Assembly (NCBI RefSeq): GCF_029369745.1
Contig: NZ_CP120210.1
Span: forward strand, 6,324,001 to 6,388,000
Source of the DNA: Amycolatopsis sp. QT-25
GTDB taxonomy: Bacteria; Actinomycetota; Actinomycetes; Mycobacteriales; Pseudonocardiaceae
Length of the DNA stretch: 64,000 nucleotides
Direction of reading: 5' to 3'
Shown: one piece after another, positions 8,880 through 17,432 of the stretch
How the letters are laid out: every line of letters starts with the position of its first letter
How positions within the stretch are numbered: the first letter of the stretch is position 1
Program-made: the position numbers and the translations under genes
Notes under the pieces: generated by a model
Told to the model about the DNA's origin: nothing
What the model saw: the letters and a program-made list of their open reading frames with translations, nothing else
The model's database searches: none

Positions 8880-9524
8880 ATGATCGGTGCCTTGATCTTC
8901 GACTTCGACGGAACGCTGGTCGACACCGAGGCGGCCGTCCTCGTGGCTTGGCAGGAGATCTTCCGCGAACGCGGCGGCGAGCTCCCCCTCGACGTCTGGC
9001 ACACCGTGATCGGCACGCAGAACACCGCGGTCGCGATGTTCGAACTGCTCGAGAAGAACGACGAGAACCTCGACCGCGTCGCGATCCGCACCGGCGTCCG
9101 CGCCAGGGTCACCGAGCTGCTGGAAGCCGTGGGGCCGCGTCCGGGCGTCCAGAAGTATCTCGACGACGCGAAGGATCAGGGCCTGCGGCTGGCCATCGCG
9201 TCCAGTTCGACCGGCGACTGGGTCACCACGCATCTGCACCGGCTGGGCCTCGCGGACGCGTTCGAGGCCGTCCTCACCGGCGACCTCCACGAGGCGAAGC
9301 CGAGCCCGGACCTCTACCTGGCCGCGCTCGCCGCGCTGGACCTGCCCGCGACCGAGGCGATCGCGTTCGAGGACTCACCGCACGGCGTCACCGCGGCGAA
9401 GGCCGCCGGACTCCAGTGCGTGGCGGTGCCGAATCCGATCACCGCGGTGCTGAACTTCGACCACGCCGATCTCGTGCTCGGCTCACTGGCCGACAAACCG
9501 CTCAGCGAGTTGCTCAGCCGTTGA
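8880..9524 (+). CDS. HAD-superfamily phosphatase (beta-phosphoglucomutase-like)
   Basis: A 214-residue HAD IA enzyme. Motif I is DFDGTLVDTE, with Asp8 as the nucleophile and Asp10 as the acid/base. Motif II is ASSSTGDW, motif III is KPSPDLYLAA and motif IV is FEDSPHGVTAAKAAG. The helical cap between motifs I and II fits phosphoglycolate phosphatase or beta-phosphoglucomutase-like enzymes acting on small phosphorylated metabolites. The 3' end overlaps the convergent NUDIX gene by 11 bases. Confidence 0.88.
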   Translation: MIGALIFDFDGTLVDTEAAVLVAWQEIFRERGGELPLDVWHTVIGTQNTAVAMFELLEKNDENLDRVAIRTGVRARVTELLEAVGPRPGVQKYLDDAKDQGLRLAIASSSTGDWVTTHLHRLGLADAFEAVLTGDLHEAKPSPDLYLAALAALDLPATEAIAFEDSPHGVTAAKAAGLQCVAVPNPITAVLNFDHADLVLGSLADKPLSELLSR

Positions 9525-9981
9525 GCAGTTCGCCCAGGCGGGCCAGGAACGGCCGCTGCCCCTTGAGCAGTTTCTCCTCCGCCTCGGCCAGCCCGAACCA
9601 GGCGACCCTGTCGACCTCCGGGAACTCCCGCGTCCGGCCCGACCGCGGCGGCCACTCCAGCTCGAAGGTGCCCGGCACCACCTGAGCGGGGTCGAGGTCC
9701 CCCTCGACCGCCCAGACCGTCACGACCTTGCCGCCGGACTGCTTCACGACGCCGAGCGGGAGGTACTCCCCCTCCGGCGCGGGCAGCCCCAGCTCTTCGG
9801 TGAACTCGCGCCGCGCCGCGGCCTCCGGCGTCTCGTCCGGTTCGTATTCGCCCTTGGGCACCGACCAGCCGCCCGCGTCCTTCTTCGCCCAGAACGGCCC
9901 GCCCATATGCCCGAGCAGCACCTCGGTCACCGCGCCCGACCTGCGGAAGAGCAGGATCCCGGCACTCGTCTTACCCGCCAT
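9514..9981 (-). CDS. NUDIX hydrolase
   Basis: A 155-residue NUDIX protein. The box GEYEPDETPEAAARREFTEE followed by LG fits GX5EX7REUXEEXGU. N-terminal SAGILLFRR and GHMGGPFWAKKDAGGWSVPKG resemble diadenosine-polyphosphate or (di)nucleotide hydrolases of the bis(5'-nucleosyl) class. Cytoplasmic house-cleaning of nucleotide derivatives is the likely role; the exact substrate is unknown. It overlaps the HAD gene tail-to-tail. Confidence 0.9.
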   Translation of the reverse strand: MAGKTSAGILLFRRSGAVTEVLLGHMGGPFWAKKDAGGWSVPKGEYEPDETPEAAARREFTEELGLPAPEGEYLPLGVVKQSGGKVVTVWAVEGDLDPAQVVPGTFELEWPPRSGRTREFPEVDRVAWFGLAEAEEKLLKGQRPFLARLGELLNG

Positions 9982-10121
9982 GACGTCCAGTCTGGCCTTG
10001 CTCCGACCGGGTGAGGTGACCGGCCCGTGAAAAAACTTTCCGCCCGGATGTCGATTCGCGTCGAGCTCGTCCGACGCGTTGTCGGAAGCAGCCCACAGCC
10101 ACTGCCGGAAGGACCGGAACC

Positions 10122-10562
10122 ATGACGAAGACCATCGCCCCCTCCGAGAACACGACGACCACCGCCACCCCGCGTGCCGCCAAGGTGCAGGGCGCCATCC
10201 AGTCGGCCGTCCGGATCGTCGTCGCGTTCCTCTTCCTCTGCCACGGTTTGCAGGGATTCGGCTTCTTCGGCGGTGTCGACGGTGCCGGCGGCTCGGTCGA
10301 ACTCGGCTCCTGGCCCGGTTGGTACGGCAGCGTGATCGAGGTCGTCGGCGCCGCGCTGGTGCTGGTGGGCCTGTTCACCCGGCCGGTCGCGGTGCTCCTC
10401 TCCGGCGTGATGGCCTACGCCTACTTCACCGTCCACGCACCGGAAGGCCTGCTGCCGCTCCAGAACATGGGCGAGCTGTCGACCCTCTACTGCTGGATCT
10501 TCCTGCTGATCGCCGCGATCGGCCCCGGCACCTTCGCCCTCGACACCCTTCGCCGCCGCTGA
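10122..10562 (+). CDS. DoxX-family membrane protein (copy 1)
   Basis: A 146-residue, four-helix DoxX/SURF4-type protein: VRIVVAFLFLCHGLQGFGFF, then SWPGWYGSVIEVVGAALVLV, LFTRPVAVLLSGVMAYAYF and a last helix ending in LRRR. DoxX proteins sit in the cytoplasmic membrane and have been linked to redox and thiosulfate functions; in mycobacteria one forms an oxidoreductase complex with SodA and SseA. It starts 43 residues into a basic-rich leader preceded by GGAAGGA. It is followed by a hairpin and a close paralogue. Confidence 0.85.
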   Translation: MTKTIAPSENTTTTATPRAAKVQGAIQSAVRIVVAFLFLCHGLQGFGFFGGVDGAGGSVELGSWPGWYGSVIEVVGAALVLVGLFTRPVAVLLSGVMAYAYFTVHAPEGLLPLQNMGELSTLYCWIFLLIAAIGPGTFALDTLRRR

Positions 10563-10574
10563 CGGAGAATCGAG

Positions 10575-10611
10575 AGGCCCCTTTCCTGGAACGATTCCAG
10601 GAAAGGGGCCT
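10575..10611. terminator. 17-bp hairpin (family A variant) after doxX copy 1
   Basis: Arms 10575-10591 and 10595-10611 (AGGCCCCTTTCCTGGAA and complement) close on a CGA loop. It starts 13 bases after the stop codon and separates the two DoxX genes into different transcription units. Confidence 0.75.
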
Positions 10612-10745
10612 TATCGCGTTTCGGTGTCGTTAAATCCGGTCATGACATCGAATTACCCCCCGAAAGAAAGTTCCCTGCCGACGGGGGCGTCCGGCATCCT
10701 CATCACATCAATGGTTTAGACCACCTTGAGCCGGAAGGATGCGTC

Positions 10746-11171
10746 ATGACCCAGACAGCCACCGCCACGACCACCGAGATCGGTCCGACCACGCCCAAGT
10801 GGCAGGGATTGGCCCTCTCCGTCGTCCGTGTCGTGGTCGCGTTCCTGTTCCTCTGCCACGGTCTGCAGAAGATGGGACTCTTCGACAAGCCCGCCGTGCC
10901 GTTCGCCACCTGGCCGGGCTGGTACGCCGGGGTGATCGAGACGGTCGGCTCGCTGCTGATCCTCGCCGGCCTGTTCACCCGGCCCGTCGCGGTGCTGCTC
11001 TCGGGCACGATGGCGTACGCGTATTTCGTCGTGCACCAGCCCGACGCGTTGTTACCGCTGCAGAACAAGGGCGAGACCGCCGCGCTGTACTCCTGGATCT
11101 TCTTGCTGTTCGCGGTGGTGGGCCCGGGCACCTACGCGCTCGACACCCTGCTTCGGCGCCGCAGGTCCTGA
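10746..11171 (+). CDS. DoxX-family membrane protein (copy 2)
   Basis: A 141-residue paralogue of the preceding gene. It shares long identical stretches (VVVAFLFLCHGLQ, LFTRPVAVLLSG, MAYAYF, LPLQN.GE) and the same four-helix layout. The upstream GCCGGAAGGATG resembles the GCCGGAAGGACC before copy 1, so leader and coding sequence were duplicated together. The partner protein is unknown. Confidence 0.85.
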   Translation: MTQTATATTTEIGPTTPKWQGLALSVVRVVVAFLFLCHGLQKMGLFDKPAVPFATWPGWYAGVIETVGSLLILAGLFTRPVAVLLSGTMAYAYFVVHQPDALLPLQNKGETAALYSWIFLLFAVVGPGTYALDTLLRRRRS

Positions 11172-11370
11172 GCCCGCGAGCACGTGAAGGTCTCGTGGAC
11201 CTGTATGCGTCTTCCCCTGGAACCGATGTCGTCCGAGGGCCGCGCAGGGGACAGCGATGGAGGCGAGCTTGGTGACGATGGCGGAGTCGGGACGTTCACC
11301 GTCCCGGCTCCGCCCTTGCCCGCCCGGAGTACAGGAAGGACCCCGCTCACGAGACCCGAGCCTCTCCTCT

Positions 11371-11427
11371 GCGCTATGAAGGACGCTTTCATGGCAAAAT
11401 TTGCCATGAAAGCGTCCTTCATAGCGC
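11371..11427. terminator. 28-bp perfect hairpin (family A, AAATTT subtype) between convergent genes
   Basis: Arms 11371-11398 and 11400-11427 are perfectly complementary around one base. Nested motifs ATGAAGG, CTTTCAT and GCAAAATTTGC recur in the hairpins at 60818 and 63398. It lies between the convergent DoxX and conservon GTPase genes and could stop transcription from both sides. Confidence 0.8.
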
Positions 11428-11443
11428 TTGGCGCGGGGGAAGG

Positions 11444-12049
11444 TCAGCGGCCCTGCGGCAGCCCGGCGGCCAGATCCGAGAGCGCCAGCACGTGCTCCAT
11501 CAGCACGGTCAGCACCTGCTTCGTCGACTCGCGTTCCCGCGCGTCGCACAGCAGCAGCGGGACGTCCATGCCGACGTCGAGCGCCTGCCGGACCTCCTCG
11601 GTGCCGTAGCGGTAGGCGTTGTCGAAGCAGTTGACGGCGACGACGAACGGCAGTCCGCGGCGTTCGAAGAAGTCGACGGCCGCGAAGCAGCTGTCCAGTC
11701 GCCGGGTGTCGGCCAGCACGACGGCGCCGAGCGCGCCTTCGGCCAGTTCGTCCCACATGAACCAGAACCGGTCCTGTCCGGGCGTGCCGAACAGGTACAG
11801 GATCAGCTCGGGATTGATGGTGATGCGGCCGAAGTCGAGGGCCACCGTGGTGGTCGTCTTCTTCTCGACCCCGGTGAGGTCGTCGACGCCCTCGGACGCC
11901 GCGGTGATGACCTCCTCGGTGCGCAGCGGGGGAACCTCGCTGACCGAGCCGACCATCGTGGTCTTACCGACCCCGAACCCGCCGGCGATGAGGACCTTGA
12001 CCGCGTTCGCGGTCAAGGATCGCCGGGGCTCAGAGTTTCCGGATGCCAT
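11444..12049 (-). CDS. Conservon Ras-like GTPase (CvnD type)
   Basis: About 201 residues. P-loop GGFGVGKTT (residues 23-31), G3 motif FGTPGQDRFWFMWDEL, the G4 position VNCFD (Cys-Phe instead of the usual Lys-x before Asp) and G5 CDAR. These features define the small GTPase encoded last in the four-gene cvn operons of actinomycetes. There, membrane kinase, roadblock protein, DUF742 protein and GTPase form a G-protein-like signalling complex. The start is ATG at 12049 (TTG at 12052 is an alternative). It overlaps the DUF742 gene by 20 bases, so translation is coupled. Confidence 0.9.
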   Translation of the reverse strand: MASGNSEPRRSLTANAVKVLIAGGFGVGKTTMVGSVSEVPPLRTEEVITAASEGVDDLTGVEKKTTTTVALDFGRITINPELILYLFGTPGQDRFWFMWDELAEGALGAVVLADTRRLDSCFAAVDFFERRGLPFVVAVNCFDNAYRYGTEEVRQALDVGMDVPLLLCDARERESTKQVLTVLMEHVLALSDLAAGLPQGR

Positions 12050-12401
12050 CAAGAACCGCCTGGAGTACGTGTTTGTTGGGGGTGTCGGTGACCGGGGTCG
12101 CGGTGCGGAACAGCACGAGGTTCTGTTCGATGAGATCGCTCAGCAGCACCTTCACCACCGGCAGCGGCAGGTCTATGCGCGCGGCGACCTCCGCGACGGA
12201 GGTCGGTTTCTGGCACAGGCCGAGGATCCGCCCGTACTCCGGCTCGAAGCCCGCCACCTCGTGCGCGCTGCGCATGGCGACCACCAGGGTGATCAGGTCG
12301 AGGCCGACGGTGTCCGATCGGGTGCGCCCGCCGGTGACGGCGTACGACCGGACCAGCGGCCCGGCCTCGTCCTCGAACCACGACTCGTGCCGCCCGCTCA
12401 T
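12030..12401 (-). CDS. DUF742 protein (CvnC type)
   Basis: A 123-residue protein: ESWFEDEAGPLVRSYAVTGGRTR, then a winged-helix-like segment CQKPTSVAEVAARIDLPLPV followed by VKVLLSDLIEQNLVLF. DUF742 members are the third component of conservons. The helix-turn-helix-like part may mediate protein contacts rather than DNA binding. The ATG at 12401 overlaps the roadblock gene stop (ATGA), which fixes the start; the frame stays open further upstream only by chance. Confidence 0.9.
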   Translation of the reverse strand: MSGRHESWFEDEAGPLVRSYAVTGGRTRSDTVGLDLITLVVAMRSAHEVAGFEPEYGRILGLCQKPTSVAEVAARIDLPLPVVKVLLSDLIEQNLVLFRTATPVTDTPNKHVLQAVLDGIRKL

Positions 12402-12808
12402 GGCGAAGTGGGAGTCGCGGTACGAGGCGCCGAGGTGAGCACCGCGCCGACCCGCTTGACCATCAGATTCATTTCGTAGGCGACGAGCCCCATGTCCGCG
12501 TCCTCCTTCGCCAGCAGCGCGAGGCACGCTCCGCGCCCGGCCGCGGTGACGAACAGGAAGGCGTGGTCCATCTCGACCATGGTCTGGCGGACGTTTCCGC
12601 CGCCGAAGTGCCGTCCCGTCCCCCGCGCGAGGCTCTGGAACGCCGACGCGACCGCCGACAGGTGCTCGCCGTCCTGCTCCGACAGGTTCCCGGACCGTCC
12701 GATGAGCAGGCCGTCGGAGGACAGGACCACCGCCCTGTCGGCACCGCTGACCCGCTTGACCAGGTCGTCCAGCAACCAGTCGAGTTCACTGACTCCCGCG
12801 TTGGCCAT
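12398..12808 (-). CDS. Roadblock/LC7-domain protein (CvnB type)
   Basis: A 136-residue roadblock/LC7 protein: ELDWLLDDLVKRVSGADRAV, VLSSDGLLIGRS, then a central helix and MDHAFLFVTAAGRGACLALL. In the MglA/MglB paradigm roadblock dimers act as GTPase-activating partners; the same is presumed for conservons. Its ATG follows the kinase stop directly (TAGATG) and its own stop overlaps the next start, so all four cvn genes form one tightly coupled operon. Confidence 0.92.
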   Translation of the reverse strand: MANAGVSELDWLLDDLVKRVSGADRAVVLSSDGLLIGRSGNLSEQDGEHLSAVASAFQSLARGTGRHFGGGNVRQTMVEMDHAFLFVTAAGRGACLALLAKEDADMGLVAYEMNLMVKRVGAVLTSAPRTATPTSP

Positions 12809-15325
12809 CTAGTCACGATCTCCGTACATGTCGAGGTCGGTGTAGTCGTCGGCGGGTTCGGTCTCCCGCGCGCGGCGCGTGCCCTGCTGGAACGCGGCGA
12901 GCCGGTTCCTGGCCAGCTCGGGGGTGTCCTCGCGGACCTCCTCGTGCTGGGCCGCGGGCCGGTCCTCCCTGAGCTGGGGAACCAGGTTCGCCTGACGGCG
13001 GCGCTGCGGCAGCGGTGGCCTGCCGGGCGCCTCGGGGCCGGCCCGCCGGGTCTGCGGCGGGCGGCCGTCCTGGGGACGGATGTCCTGCGGCCGGGCGTCC
13101 GCGGGCGGCCACGCCGGCGGCTGCCCCGGCTGCGAACGGCCCTCGGCACGCGCGGGCTCGGGGCGGATCGGCTCCGGTCGCGGCGTCTCCGGCCGGGGCA
13201 CTCGCGGCGGCCGCGGGGGCAGCGGCGGCAACGTGCCGCCGGGCTGCTCCGGGCCCTGCTGCGCCTGCGGCTGGGACGCGACCGGCATCGGCACGGGCAG
13301 TTCGGGCCGTTCCGCGGGGAACTCGGTGCGGTGGCGGGCACGACGGCCCGGGAGCACCGGCGCGGCTTCCGGCACCTCTGTGCTCTCGGGGTCCACCTCG
13401 TCCTCCGGCTGATCAGACGGGACCGGCGCGAGCAGGTCGGTGCGGACGAGCACGATGGCCCTGGTGCCGCCGTACGCCGACTCGCGCAGGTGCACGGAGA
13501 TCCCGTGCCGCGCGGCGAGGCGGGCGACCACGAACAGGCCCAGCCGCGGCTCTGTCGACAAGGCCATGATGCCGAAGTCCGGCGGATCGGCCAACATCGC
13601 GTTCAGCTCGGCGGCCTGTTCGGGCTCGATACCGAGACCCTGGTCTTCCACCTCGATCACGACACCCTTGCCGACCACGTTCCCCCGCAACTCGACGCGC
13701 GACTGCGGCGGCGAGAAGGAGGTCGCGTTGTCGATCAGTTCCGCGAGCAGGTGCACGAGGTCGCCGACGACCGGGCCCTGCACCGCCATCGCGGGCATCT
13801 TCGCCGTCTTCACCCTGGCGAAGTCCTCGGTCTCGGCCGAGGCACCACGGGTCAGCTCGGCCAGTGTCACCGGCTTGCGCCACTGACGGCCGGGCTGGCC
13901 GCCACCGAGGATGATCAGGTTCTCCGCGTTGCGGCGGGCACGCGTGGAGAGGTGGTCGAGCTGGAAGAGCGTCTCCAGCTGCTCCGGGTCCTCCTGTTTG
14001 CGCTCGGCCTGGTCGAGCACCTTGAGCTGGCGGTGCACGATGACCTGGCTGCGGTGCGCGATGTTCAGGAACACCGTCTTCGTGCCCTCACGCGTCCTGG
14101 CCTCTTCCACCGCGGCCGCGATGGCGGTCTGCTGCGCCTTGTTGAAGGCCTCGGCGACCTGGCCGATCTCGTCGTCGCCGTGGTCGAGGAAGTGCCCCTT
14201 GTCGTCGAGGTCGACGGGTTCGCCCGCCCGCACCCGGTCCACCAGTTCCGGCAGCCGGATCTCGGCGACGTCGAGGGTGTCCTCGCGCAGCCGCGCGAGC
14301 CTGCCGATGAGCCGGTTGGACAGCCGCAGGGCGATGACGAACACGCCGATCGCCACCAGCAGCGCGATGGCCGCGGCGATGGCCGAGGTGATCAGCGTCC
14401 GGTCGGCGTCGTCGACCGCCTGCGTCGTGGCCGTGCCACTCTGCTCGACGAAGCCGCGCATCATGGCGTCGCTGACGCCGCGCGCGGCCTGAAGCCACGT
14501 CTGCTCGGGGATGGGGAGCGTGGCCTTGCTGTTCTGCAGGAAGGTGTTCTCGACCGTGTTGACGGCCTTCCACGGATCGCCGGCGACGAGCTGGTCGAAC
14601 TTCGCCTTGACGTCCGGCAGCATCCGCGAGACCGACGACTCCAGCTGCGAGCGATACGAACCGACCTCGGTGACGTACGCGCGATAGGTCTCGTCGGTGA
14701 AGCCGCCGCCCGCGACCGCCGCGGCGGCGAGGGCGTTCGCGCGCTGCATCTGGTCGATGGCGGTGAACAGCGGCACCGCGGTGATCCGCTGGTAGGCGTT
14801 TTCGGCGTTCGGCGCGTCCTGGGCCAGCCCGGTGAGCCCCTCGACGAACTGGTCGAGGATCTGGTTGTAGAAGGTGAAGGCGTCCAGCAGCGGGAGCTGG
14901 CCGGAGTCGGCCGACTGCCGGATCTGCGGCAGCTTCCGGAAAAGCCCGTTCACCGTGGCGATGTTGCGCTGCACGCTGTCGGGTGAGTCGCCGATGAACT
15001 TCTGGAGGTGGGCGACGACGCCCTGGGTGGCGGCGTCGGTTTTCGCGCGCTGCTCGGCGAGCGTGGCGTGCTGCGACCGGTCCCCGGCGAGTTCGCGCAG
15101 CGTCAGGCGCCGCTCTTCCTGCACCTGGACGAAGAAGGGAAGAGAGGGGGCTTCCGAGTCACGGATCCGCTGCGCGTAGTCACGGCCATCGACCGCGTCG
15201 AAGATCAGGTACCCGCCGATCGCCAGACCGACCAGCATCAGCGCGATGCTCGGAATGAGCGCGATCGTCAGAACCCGCGAACGAATCGAAGAGCCGCGGC
15301 CTCGTCGAAGGGGAATTTGCTTCAC
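12809..15325 (-). CDS. Conservon sensor histidine kinase with NIT sensing domain (CvnA type)
   Basis: An 838-residue membrane kinase. It has a TM helix at about 20-42, a nitrate/nitrite-sensing (NIT-like) helical extracellular region (about 50-325, including ERRLTLRELAGDRSQHATLA), and a second TM at about 332-356. A HAMP domain and a dimerisation region with LDHLSTRARRNAENL (candidate phospho-acceptor His) come next. The HATPase domain has ELIDNATSFSPP (N box), VEDQGLGIE (G1) and GLFVVARLAARHG. The last about 190 residues are proline/arginine-rich and presumably disordered (repeated RPEP, RPQD). It heads the operon, and no response regulator follows; output is expected through the roadblock/GTPase partners. 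Confidence 0.9.
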   Translation of the reverse strand: MKQIPLRRGRGSSIRSRVLTIALIPSIALMLVGLAIGGYLIFDAVDGRDYAQRIRDSEAPSLPFFVQVQEERRLTLRELAGDRSQHATLAEQRAKTDAATQGVVAHLQKFIGDSPDSVQRNIATVNGLFRKLPQIRQSADSGQLPLLDAFTFYNQILDQFVEGLTGLAQDAPNAENAYQRITAVPLFTAIDQMQRANALAAAAVAGGGFTDETYRAYVTEVGSYRSQLESSVSRMLPDVKAKFDQLVAGDPWKAVNTVENTFLQNSKATLPIPEQTWLQAARGVSDAMMRGFVEQSGTATTQAVDDADRTLITSAIAAAIALLVAIGVFVIALRLSNRLIGRLARLREDTLDVAEIRLPELVDRVRAGEPVDLDDKGHFLDHGDDEIGQVAEAFNKAQQTAIAAAVEEARTREGTKTVFLNIAHRSQVIVHRQLKVLDQAERKQEDPEQLETLFQLDHLSTRARRNAENLIILGGGQPGRQWRKPVTLAELTRGASAETEDFARVKTAKMPAMAVQGPVVGDLVHLLAELIDNATSFSPPQSRVELRGNVVGKGVVIEVEDQGLGIEPEQAAELNAMLADPPDFGIMALSTEPRLGLFVVARLAARHGISVHLRESAYGGTRAIVLVRTDLLAPVPSDQPEDEVDPESTEVPEAAPVLPGRRARHRTEFPAERPELPVPMPVASQPQAQQGPEQPGGTLPPLPPRPPRVPRPETPRPEPIRPEPARAEGRSQPGQPPAWPPADARPQDIRPQDGRPPQTRRAGPEAPGRPPLPQRRRQANLVPQLREDRPAAQHEEVREDTPELARNRLAAFQQGTRRARETEPADDYTDLDMYGDRD

Positions 15326-15697
15326 CGTGGTCCGTTTTCCTTCCGGCAGTTTCAGGTGTCGGGTCGCCGGGGATTCATACCCGCGGGATCCGATAGCCGG
15401 ATCAACACAGCGTGGTCCGCTCCGCCCGCGAAGACGCTAGGAGACCCAAACGGGTGAGTCAAGTCCAGACGCGAAGGGTAGTCACGTATGGCCGTGACCA
15501 GCTCACGAGAGGTCGGGGGACCTCGAAAGTCCACCACGTGGACCAGCGCGTCGCGCCAAGTGACTCACCAGTAGGTCACCTGGCGGTTTACCGCAGGCAG
15601 TGCCACCATCGACGCTCTTCGGATTCGATCAAGTGACCGCTCGCCGCGTTCGCTTCACCGCGGATAAACCGGCGAAAATCACTCGCCGTGACGTCGC
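15326..15697. promoter_or_regulatory. Upstream region of the conservon operon
   Basis: 372 non-coding bases between divergent directions, with no gene seen. It contains GTCACG-N6-CGTGAC (15481-15498) and GTCCAC-CAC-GTGGAC (15529-15543), two inverted repeats that could serve as operators for the cvn operon. The promoter itself is not evident. Confidence 0.35.
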
Positions 15698-16045
15698 TCA
15701 CGCTTTCGGATCGGCACTCCACATACCGTTCGGTTTGCGAACGACATCACCGCGGAGGAACGCCGTCGTAACGCCGTTCGCGCCCCGGAATCGAGAATTA
15801 CGGACACTTGTCGCCGCCGATTCGGCGCACTGATCTTCGTCGGCGCGGCCGACCTCGCCGAGGAGCGCGTCGACCTTGGCCGAGGCGTCCCGGAGCATCC
15901 GGGCACCCGCCCAGCAGAGGGTCGCCACCCCGCAGCTCAGGATCGCGACGAGCACCGTCTCGACCGGGTATCGGGAGCCGAACTCGTTGAGCAGAAACCC
16001 GGAGGCGACACCGGTCACGGCGACGGCGGTACAGGTGAACGTCAC
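15698..16045 (-). CDS. Small two-helix membrane protein, function unknown
   Basis: 115 residues from a GTG preceded by GAGGAGGGG. Two hydrophobic helices (TAVAVTGVASGFLL and VETVLVAILSCGVATLCWAG) are followed by a charged segment (RMLRDASAKVDALLGEVGRA) and a less ordered tail. I do not recognise a family. The strong ribosome site and helix pattern support a real gene; the C-terminal third has weaker coding character, so the true end is less certain. Confidence 0.5.
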   Translation of the reverse strand: MTFTCTAVAVTGVASGFLLNEFGSRYPVETVLVAILSCGVATLCWAGARMLRDASAKVDALLGEVGRADEDQCAESAATSVRNSRFRGANGVTTAFLRGDVVRKPNGMWSADPKA

Positions 16046-16214
16046 GATCCCCTCCTCTTCCAGGCGCCGGGCCCGCGCCTCGCCTGCGCGGTGCGGGTTT
16101 CCCTTACGCCACAGGGAAAGGATCTACGTCACACGCGCGACAAGAGCGATATCGAGATTAACAGCGGATGCGCGGAAGAGCGCCCGCTCTCCCCCACCGG
16201 GGCGACACGATCAC

Positions 16215-17432
16215 CTATTTGCCACCGATTCCCGAAGGAAATTCCTTGTTTTCGTGCCGGAGCGCGCGAAGCGTCGTGACGGCGCGGAGCACCTCGCCGT
16301 AGGTGGTGTAGAGCGGAGCCAGCCCGAACCTCAGCACGTCGGGTGGGCGGAAGTCACCGATCACCCCGCGTTCGATCAGGGCCGCCATCGTCTTGGCCGC
16401 GTCTTCGTCGACGACCGAGATCTGATGTCCCCGGTCTTGGCCGCGCGGGGTCGCGATCGTCGCGCCGTCGAGGAGTTCGTCCGCGCACTGGAAGAAGAAC
16501 TCGCCGAGCGCGAGTCCCTTCGCCCGCAGCAGCCCGCGATCCACGCCGTCCCAGACGTCGAGGGCCGCGTCCAGTGCGAGCAGCGAGAGGATGTCGGGAG
16601 TGCCCGCGCGGCCGCGCGGGATGCCGTCGCTCGCCTCGTACGCACCGCGCATCACGAACGGGTCGCGGTCACCCGCCCAGCCTGCCAGCGGCTGCTCGAA
16701 GCTCTCCAGCCATTTCGTTGCCACATAGAGGAAAGCCGGCGCACCGGGACCGCCGTTGAGGAACTTGTAGGTGCAGCCGACAGCGAGGTCCACGCCCGCC
16801 GCGTCCAGCTCGACCGGCAGCGCGCCGACGCTGTGGCAGAGATCCCAGAGCACCAGCGCGCCCGCCCGGTGCAGCGCGACGGTCAGCGTGGCCATGTCGT
16901 GGGCGCGGCCGGTGACGTAGTCGACGTGGTTGATCAGCGCGACGGCCGTCCGTTCGCTCACCTCGCGCGGCATGTCCTCGGCGACGACGCGGCGCACCAC
17001 GCGCCCGGTAAGCCGGGCGACCTCGTCGGCGATGTAGCCGTCGGTCGGGAACGTGTCCGCGTCGACGAGGATCTCGTCGCGGCCCGGCCCGAGTCGGGTG
17101 GCCGCGACGAGCGCCTTGAACAGGTTCACGCTGGTCGAATCCGCCACGACGAGCTGCCCCGGCGCGGCACCGACCAGCGGTGCGATCCGCTCGCCGACCC
17201 GCATCGGCGCCTCCCACCAGCCCTCCGACCAGGACCGGATGAGCCGTCCGCCCCACTGCTCGCGGACGACCGCGGCGACCCGGTCCGCCACGTGTTTCGG
17301 CGGGGCGCCCAGCGAGTTGCCGTCGAAGTAGGCGACCTCGGCGTCGAGGTCGAATTCGTTTCGCTTGTGCGCCAAGGGATCGGCCGCGTCCAGGGCGGCG
17401 GCCTCCGCTACGAGATCAGTCACGGTGGTCAT
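16215..17432 (-). CDS. kynU: Kynureninase
   Basis: A 405-residue PLP-dependent enzyme that cleaves kynurenine or 3-hydroxykynurenine to anthranilate or 3-hydroxyanthranilate plus alanine. Seen are YFDGNSLGAPPKHV near the N-terminus, the substrate/PLP loop ADSTSVNLFK, LWDLCHSVGALP with the PLP-contacting Asp, and CTYKFLNGGPGAPAF with the Schiff-base lysine. GAYEASDGIPRGRAGTPDIL follows. The start at 17432 lies inside the end of the upstream TenA-like gene (17-base overlap), so the two are co-translated. No other kynurenine-pathway genes are in view. Confidence 0.92.
   Translation of the reverse strand: MTTVTDLVAEAAALDAADPLAHKRNEFDLDAEVAYFDGNSLGAPPKHVADRVAAVVREQWGGRLIRSWSEGWWEAPMRVGERIAPLVGAAPGQLVVADSTSVNLFKALVAATRLGPGRDEILVDADTFPTDGYIADEVARLTGRVVRRVVAEDMPREVSERTAVALINHVDYVTGRAHDMATLTVALHRAGALVLWDLCHSVGALPVELDAAGVDLAVGCTYKFLNGGPGAPAFLYVATKWLESFEQPLAGWAGDRDPFVMRGAYEASDGIPRGRAGTPDILSLLALDAALDVWDGVDRGLLRAKGLALGEFFFQCADELLDGATIATPRGQDRGHQISVVDEDAAKTMAALIERGVIGDFRPPDVLRFGLAPLYTTYGEVLRAVTTLRALRHENKEFPSGIGGK

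Noticed and set aside
12563..14986. Very long open frame on the plus strand opposite the conservon kinase
   Set aside because: It is the complement of a clear histidine kinase; its translation is Arg/Gly/His-rich with no domain, as expected from GC-biased third positions.
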